Assembly (NCBI RefSeq): GCF_963966145.1
Contig: NC_091054.1
Location: 124,001 to 188,000, forward strand
Length of the DNA stretch: 64,000 nt
Reading direction: 5' to 3'
Origin: Tenebrio molitor
Taxonomy: Eukaryota > Arthropoda > Insecta > Coleoptera > Tenebrionidae
Shown: positions 58,472-64,000 of the stretch, piece by piece
Layout of the letters: each line of letters starts with the position of its first letter
Position numbering within the stretch: position 1 is the first letter of the stretch
The notes under the pieces: model-generated
Seen by the model: the letters and a program-made list of their open reading frames with translations, nothing else
Databases searched by the model: none
What the model was told of the DNA's origin: nothing
Program-made: the position numbers and the translations under genes

Positions 58472-59632
58472 TTAGTCTTTGCCTCTCCCTAGATCGTAGC
58501 CTAGATTGCGGATTCCTTGCATTACGACGTTCGCCGAGATCCTCACTTCTCCGTAACTGACCGTTTGAATCACTGGAAACAAAACATCGGAAAAATACGG
58601 TACCTACCTACGTTCTTAAATCGGCAATTATAAAAAATGTAAAACGCTAGTTGGTGTACAGAAATTAAAGTTTTAAAGAGAAGGGAGAAACCAGATTTGC
58701 AAAAACTTTCATTTAAATATCTGGATTACTAAAAGCGACGCTCAAAATACTTTCTACTTCCTCCAGTATTTTTTATTAATAAGTATTTATTTCCTGTAGG
58801 TATTATATTTTTTGCTTCTGTTTGAATTTTTTTGATCTTCGGATAATATTATTGTTGATAATCATATCTGGATTACGGATCAGCTGTTTAAAGCTAACCT
58901 CACTTTTTACGTTGTTTGTGTTTTTACTCTGCAGACTGACGAGTGGTGCGTTCACAATCGACTCTTCAACCCCAACTTTGAGGTGAAATTTAAAAAAATA
59001 CCCGATATAAACCTCCCTCTCTCTCTCTCTCTCTCTTGCAGAACCTCTGACACGTGACATTTCAATCTATGTAAAATTGGAAACAAACGTCCCAATTCAT
59101 CTAAAACTACGCAAAGAAATCGATCTTACGGTGATTTCCGGCAGTGGTGGCTAACATTTTCGGCTGCAGGAGCTCCGGCTGATACCCAAAGAACGATCCT
59201 ACGTACCCCAGCAGCGACGACCCCACCGGCTTGGCCAGCGAAACGTCCAGCTTGTGAACACCGGGCCTCAGAGGCATGTGCACCCTCCCGTATCCCTCGA
59301 GCTGCATCCCTTTGTAGACGCTGAGCACGATCTGCGGCCCTGCAATTCCGTTTTCGATTAGGGGGCCCGGAATGGGTGGGTGCATCGTACTTACAGCCAT
59401 AGATGTTTGTGGATTTGAAATTAATTTCCAAGGGGAAGTTCAGGACGACCTTATCTCCGTTTACCACGACGTTGGATGTTTGGGATAAGCCGGCCTCCAA
59501 GCCCCCGATTATCTTCCAGTCTGCCCCCGTGACGAACTCGTACTTGCAGTGCCAGGAGGTGCCCGACGGGGCCAAAATGTCGACGTATTCGATTTGACCG
59601 GTTATGGAGACTAGAAAGGTGCCGTCTGACAT
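58472..59632 (-). CDS. B9D1: B9 domain-containing protein 1 (ciliary transition zone)
   Basis: Three exons (59395-59632, 59130-59339, 58472-58572) join in phase to 182 residues. The start ATG opens MSDGTFLVSITGQIEY, followed by WHCKYEFVTGADW, NFPLEINFKSTNIYGWPQIV and GYGRVHMPLRPGVHK. These match the B9 (C2-like) fold of B9D1. The last exon supplies the tail ending GIRNLGYDLGRGKD, equivalent to the vertebrate KLGYDTGP end. If exon 2 were read through its donor it would stop 26 nt later and lose this tail. B9D1 works with B9D2, MKS1 and tectonic/TMEM proteins as a barrier at the base of cilia. In insects this means sensory neurons and sperm. Intron 2 contains a MITE fragment and a TC repeat. 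Confidence 0.93.
58866..59003. mobile_element. Truncated MITE in B9D1 intron 2, family GGGTGTTTTTTTAAATTT
   Basis: Only one end (AAATTTAAAAAAATACCC at about 58986-59003) and the core (ATCAGCTGTTTAAAGC, GAGTGGTGCGTTCACAATCG) remain. The other end is lost or diverged. A TC dinucleotide run follows at 59012-59035. Confidence 0.7.
59012..59035. repeat. TC microsatellite
   Basis: About eleven TC units are followed by TTGCAG. On the plus strand this imitates a 3' splice site, but no plus-strand exon follows and the resident gene (B9D1) is on the minus strand. Confidence 0.8.
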
Positions 59633-59836
59633 AGTCTGGACAGGCTAAGGCCATTCTTTATCAATTATGAACGGTGTTTGTATTGCACCGACCGGTGCTG
59701 TCAATCGATAAAAACAGCTGGTTAGGGGGTAATGCTAATGACATACGGGGGACGTTGCCATGGCAGCAGTTGTTTGTATAAATACACAAGTGTTGCGAGG
59801 TAACGGGCGATCAAAAATTTTTACACACTTGCTTAC

Positions 59837-60125
59837 TTAATCCTGATGCCATTCTAAGTACCATTTCAGGTGTAAAGAATGTGGGAGTTGAGTTATTATG
59901 TGGGTTTTTCTCCTCCACATCTTTTTCCATTCTTTTCGATCTTGCGTTTTTTGTTTCACTTCTTCCCACCTAGTTTTTCCACTGCCGCTTTTTATTCGGT
60001 CCAAGTTCTTCTGGGTCGTTCTTTCTTTCTTTTCTTTAAAGTCCTGCCTCAAAAATCCGTCTTACTATTTTCTCAACTCCCATCCTGTTTATGTGTCCGA
60101 ACCACCTCAACTGTCTGCAGAGTTG
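59837..60125 (-). pseudogene. LINE reverse-transcriptase C-terminal fragment
   Basis: The minus strand encodes CRQLRWFGHINRMGVEKI followed, after a frameshift, by NLDRIKSGSGKTRWEEVK with KTQDRKEWKKM. The LRWFGHxxRM signature and the downstream basic tail are typical of the C-terminal end of many insect endonuclease/reverse-transcriptase LINE proteins. It lies 200 bp upstream of B9D1 on the same strand and is dead. Confidence 0.75.
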
Positions 60126-61375
60126 GTTTTATGTTCATGTTTTCTGTAAAAGTAGAGTTTATTATTCTGTCTTGCTTGGTTTTTCCTTATATTTTTCTGA
60201 AAAATCTTATTTCTGTTCTTTGTATTTTACTTTTATGTTTTTGTGTTACGTTCAAATCTTTTTTGCCGGAGTTTTTGTTTTTTATTGCTGAAAGAAAGAA
60301 AACGCGACAAAACATAAACTCAAGACAAAAAATTCATCTGGCAAGCCTTAAGAAAATTAAATATAGCACAACAACAGGAAGAACAATTCACGTCTTTTGA
60401 TCCTGATGAAGTAAATAAATATTTTTTATCTGTATTTAGTCCACCAAATAATTGTACGACTACTGTAGATAGCTTAAATTGAAAAAAATATAAAGAGAAT
60501 TGTAGCTCTCAATTTAGATTAACAACTATTGAGTTATAAATTATAATACATAATAAAAATTCGAGGATAGGTATTATTAGAATTAGTTAAAAAGTCGAGG
60601 TTTTCCTGATGACACTCAAGTATACTATCATTTTGCAGCTAATGAAATTAGTGATTCTTGTATACTTGCTCCAAGAGGCCCCAGGCAATGTTTTCTTTTT
60701 CTGGTAGGAACTGAAATCTAACCGACGATGCATGCGTTCGACAAGTCAAACGGCCAATTATTTTTTCAACGGTGACACATTTATTCTATTTACCTGGTTA
60801 CTTTGGTCAGTTGGATTCAAAGCTGGTGTTGTTTTATAGTTATTTTTGCCGCGTGGCATTTTCACAGACCCGGAATCAGAATAAACTAGGCATTATATTC
60901 TTATTTTAATTCATTTGTGGTGGTGGTTAGTGTATATTACTATTGCGTGTAGTCAATAATGAAGAGATCGACTATGATGAAGACTGCAACAGTGAATATA
61001 ATGATAAGTACGTGTTAATTTTTGTAAAAATAATAATAATTTTTTAAGGGTGTTGATAAAAGTTAATAATAAACAAAGCAAATGTTTTTATTTTTTAATA
61101 AAGTTTTAGTTATGTAGTTTTGCTTTAGATTTTTTGCATGATATGATTATTTATTATTTTGGAGGTGGGATAGGAAGATTTTAGGATTTTTTAAGAATAT
61201 ATTTTAATTTTTGGCAAGATGTTTACATAATTCCATGTGGTTCTTGCTGGCGTTAACAATTCAAATACGTACAGTTAATTTCAAAACTATAGAGTACACC
61301 TAATTTTCTACAGTGTAAAATGCACTTACATTTTTTGTCAAAGATCAATGATCAATGTCAATTTTAACAAACAAA
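60126..61375. other. Spacer, no supported gene
   Basis: The first 250 bp may be an extension of the LINE relic on the minus strand. The rest is AT-rich. Short frames here have no recognisable motif. Confidence 0.4.
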
Positions 61376-61468
61376 ATGCCTAATACCGAATACGCGAAAG
61401 TGGTCATTCTTTCCAAATTAGAAGAAGGGTGGTCGATTCGGAGGGTAGCCAATATTATAACATCGTGA
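61376..61468 (+). pseudogene. Tc1-like transposase N-terminal fragment
   Basis: ATG opens 30 codons, including YAKVVILSKLEEGWSIRRVA, a helix-turn-helix start like those of Tc1/mariner transposases, and then a stop. No further transposase follows. Confidence 0.55.
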
Positions 61469-62059
61469 AGAGCACCGTGTAGAAAGGATAAAACAAACAA
61501 TATTATGGTGCTCTAAAATATCATCAGCGACATTTATGTTGTCAATCTTACCTAACCTATACAAAAATATGACGTCCACAATCCCCATTTCAAAAAGGCA
61601 TCTTCACGTGTGGAAAAAACTGTAATAAATCGACTTCTTGATTTTTGAGGTGTACTCGGTAATTTTGAAATTAACTGAACATACAAATTAATGTTTAAAT
61701 TGTTATTAGCTAAGTGAGCGTTTTTTTTTATTTGCAATATCTAGATACATATATCGCTTTACGTTATTTTTTAGTTATATCTTATATCTTTTTTTGAGGT
61801 TCATAACATCATAACCTAAATCACTTGTTACATAGACTTCAGTCTTCAGTCCATTATTAGTATTTTAAAAGCATTAATTTAAATATGAAAAAAATTATTT
61901 TGAGCCAGCCCTGCATAAAGGCTCCACCTCCTCGCGTGGCTACAGTTTACAGTTAGCCAGTGATGGAATAATGTGGAAATGCATGTTGACGTCCAAAAAA
62001 CTGAATAGGTCGTGCATATAGCTTTAGGCTACTCCCGGCACAAGTAGGTACTGATCTTG
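61469..62059. other. Spacer, nothing recognised
   Basis: AT-rich DNA with no supported gene or repeat. Confidence 0.35.
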
Positions 62060-62880
62060 CCGCAATTTAAAACTTCATATTGATAAATGTGCCGTCATTT
62101 GTTTCTCCCGTAGAAAATTTAAATTTTCAAATCAGAATGCACAAAAAAAAATAATGACAAGATTCTTCAAACCCACAACAGTGTAAAAAAAACTTGGTTT
62201 GATTATTGATAATGATTTAAGATTTAGAGCCCACGTCAATTTAATTGTAAAAAATGTTATATTTTAAACTTTAAAATTAGAAAAAAGCTATGGGAGTCCC
62301 TTATGCTCTCAAATTTTAATTACTGCGGGGGTCGTTCACGAAACTCGGCTCGATAAGACATTGCAAATTCAAAACCATGACAACTTGCCGTTTCGTTAAC
62401 GATTTGCAAATTATCTGAGTTTCGTTTTCGTGAATGACCCCCTGCTTAATTATTTACTATCCTTGCTTAGATCAGAAAACCAAATCCAAATTCCAGAAAA
62501 TCCAAAACTGCTGTTGTAGATTTATCTTCAAACTTTGTAAATACGATCACATTTCTACAAAAATAAATGAACTCAAATGGCTGCGTGTGGAGAACATTTT
62601 TCAGTATCATCTGTCCATGTTTGCTTTTAAAATGTTTCTTACTAATCAACCTTTGGCCCATGGAGCCCAGATGCTAAAGAGCTTTTTAAAGATATAAGCA
62701 AGTTGCTGCTTGAAAAATCTGGTGTTTCCGAGTCCCCTAGCTATTTCCAGCAAAGAATAAGTATTGCTATCCAAAGAGGAAATGCTGCTAGTGTTTTGGG
62801 AACTGTGGCCAAAAGCTCAGTACTTGAAGAAGTTTTTTATTTGTTTAAAATTTAGTTTACGTATCATATAAATATTATAC
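62060..62880 (+). pseudogene. Jockey-like LINE reverse-transcriptase remnant
   Basis: Plus-strand pieces read LKLHIDKCAVICFSRRKF, LGLIIDNDLRFRAHVN and FQKIQNCCCRFIFKL, then NELKWLRVENIFQYHLSMFA and a short tail ending VFYLFKI. This order matches the thumb and C-terminal region of jockey-like reverse transcriptases. Stops and frame changes separate the first pieces. A 116 bp MITE interrupts it at 62327. Confidence 0.75.
62327..62442. mobile_element. 116 bp MITE inside the LINE remnant
   Basis: The ends GGGGGTCGTTCACGAAAC and GTTTTCGTGAATGACCCCC are inverted repeats, flanked by TGC on each side (62324-62326, 62443-62445; CTGC cannot be excluded). Ignoring the element and one TGC brings the LINE reading frame back in line, which confirms the borders. 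Confidence 0.75.
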
Positions 62881-64000
62881 ATTTTTACTAATAAAGTAGA
62901 ATTTATCATCAACCAGCATATCTTAGACGAAAATTTAAATCTCGCAGAAGCCTACATGACGTTAACCTTCGGCATGTTTATAACTTGTCAATGCCAAAAT
63001 ATCATACTGCAATTTTCAAAAGATCATGTGACAAAAACCTGAATCATCACTAAACTAGAAGGAAGGTAGCGTATGAAATTCATGTTGCCTAAAACCAGTT
63101 TATAGCGGAACATTTACATTAGGAAAATATTACAAAAATTGCTCTCAGCACTTTTTTTTAAATCAAGTGTACCTACGTGCTTTGTCTAAAGGGCCCCACA
63201 GACTGCGTTTTTGTTCGACGAACAAAAATGAGGAAAATTATCAGGTTTACCCTGACTATGTCCGTCGAACTTGTTCGACAGACTTGTCAATTCGAGCAAA
63301 TCTGAAGTGTGTGCGGTGAACGGTTTTAAAAAACGTCGGTTTTTGCAGTGGTGTAGTACCAAATAATAAAACCAGATTTTGGCGATTTGTATTTCGCGAC
63401 AAATTATTGTTTGAAAATGACGGATTTTCGCCAGATTAACAGAAAGTTCTTACTGGAATTTATAGAACTCTTCACAGTCTTCCGTGTTTATGGAAAATAT
63501 ATGCTTTTATGGCTAATGCCGCCCCCAATGCATACAAATATAACTTGATATTTATTCATACATCTTCCGTTCATTCGTGCATTAATTAAAGGCACTCGCT
63601 CCTTCGTCGCTCGTGCTTTAAAAAATGCGCTCATGCGGGAACATCGTCTTCCCGCACTTGGTTCGTAAATAACTATTAAATAAAGCTGAAGTGTGTGTGC
63701 AACTCGTGTTCGTCGCAATTTCTGTCGGCTGTTGCAGTTATTTAGTGAAAAAAAAATTGTGAAGTTTTTTAATTTTTCACTAATGTTCAACAAATTGTCG
63801 TTAGTACGAAATACTCCAGCGCTTAAAGTTTTCCGGTTGAAAATGGGTAGGTACTTACAATAAAAAGAACATTCTGAAAATGGATATTTACTTACATAAC
63901 TTCGCTATAGATACAATTCAATAAACACAAAAATAAATCTAAACAGTAAAAATAAATAATGCGTTACATTTCTTTACAAAATGGCATAACGTATTGTACA
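62881..64000. other. Right-hand end, no supported gene
   Basis: There is no convincing exon. Near 63590-63660 there are short inverted motifs (CTCGCTCCTTCGTCGCTCG; GCGGGAA..TTCCCGC) resembling the GC-rich centres of the foldback hairpins elsewhere in the window. A 101-codon minus-strand frame here is probably chance. Confidence 0.4.

Noticed and set aside
59012..59040. Plus-strand 3' splice site (TC run followed by TTGCAG)
   Set aside because: No coding exon follows on the plus strand; the resident gene is on the minus strand and the run is a microsatellite.
59107..59129. B9D1 ending at the TAG at 59107-59109 (156 residues)
   Set aside because: A strong donor at 59129 and an exon at 58472-58572 restore the conserved B9D1 tail in phase, so the read-through ending is probably not the main form.
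63488..63793. 101-codon minus-strand frame near the right edge
   Set aside because: No recognisable domain, and it overlaps inverted repeat motifs.

Overview
The window looks like nuclear DNA of an insect, most likely a beetle (inferred from protein similarity and gene layout, not proven). Genes have many short introns (often 45-60 bp) with GT..AG borders, and the spaces between genes are packed with short inverted-repeat DNA transposons and a few LINE fragments. No bacterial, plasmid or CRISPR features are present.

Layout. (1) 1-16,990: essentially gene-free and transposon-rich. It holds one candidate first exon (2757-2812), a 3.6 kb palindrome built from a CXC-domain gene fragment (about 4110-7720), and a Russian-doll nest of DNA elements (8803-12778). 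(2) 16,995-47,294, minus strand: three head-to-tail copies (A, B, C) of one polycystin-1-like (PKD1-family) gene. I traced each as 23 coding exons with the same splice phases, giving 2086, 2079 and 2078 codons. Each encodes a signal peptide, an REJ-like ectodomain, a GPS motif, a membrane segment, a PLAT domain and a polycystin channel region. Copy A (16995-27774) carries two in-frame stop codons just before the GPS region, although all of its splice phases and the remaining 1,200 or so codons are intact. It also has a 3.1 kb nested transposon in one intron. (3) 50,380-58,161, plus strand: a 12-exon ARFGEF3 (BIG3) gene of 2018 codons with a Sec7-like region lacking the catalytic glutamate. (4) 58,472-59,632, minus strand: a three-exon B9D1 gene (182 aa) that converges tail-to-tail on ARFGEF3, with facing polyadenylation signals about 25 bp apart. 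(5) 59,800-64,000: LINE and Tc1-like remnants and unassigned DNA.

How the parts relate. PKD1-family channels and B9D1 are both tied to cilia in animals; in insects that means sensory neurons and sperm. The polycystin array is the most notable content: a recent local triplication with signs of gene conversion, ectodomain divergence and one member that has become, or is becoming, a truncated ectodomain-only gene. Because related copies lie side by side, several transposon insertions can be dated against empty sites inside this window.
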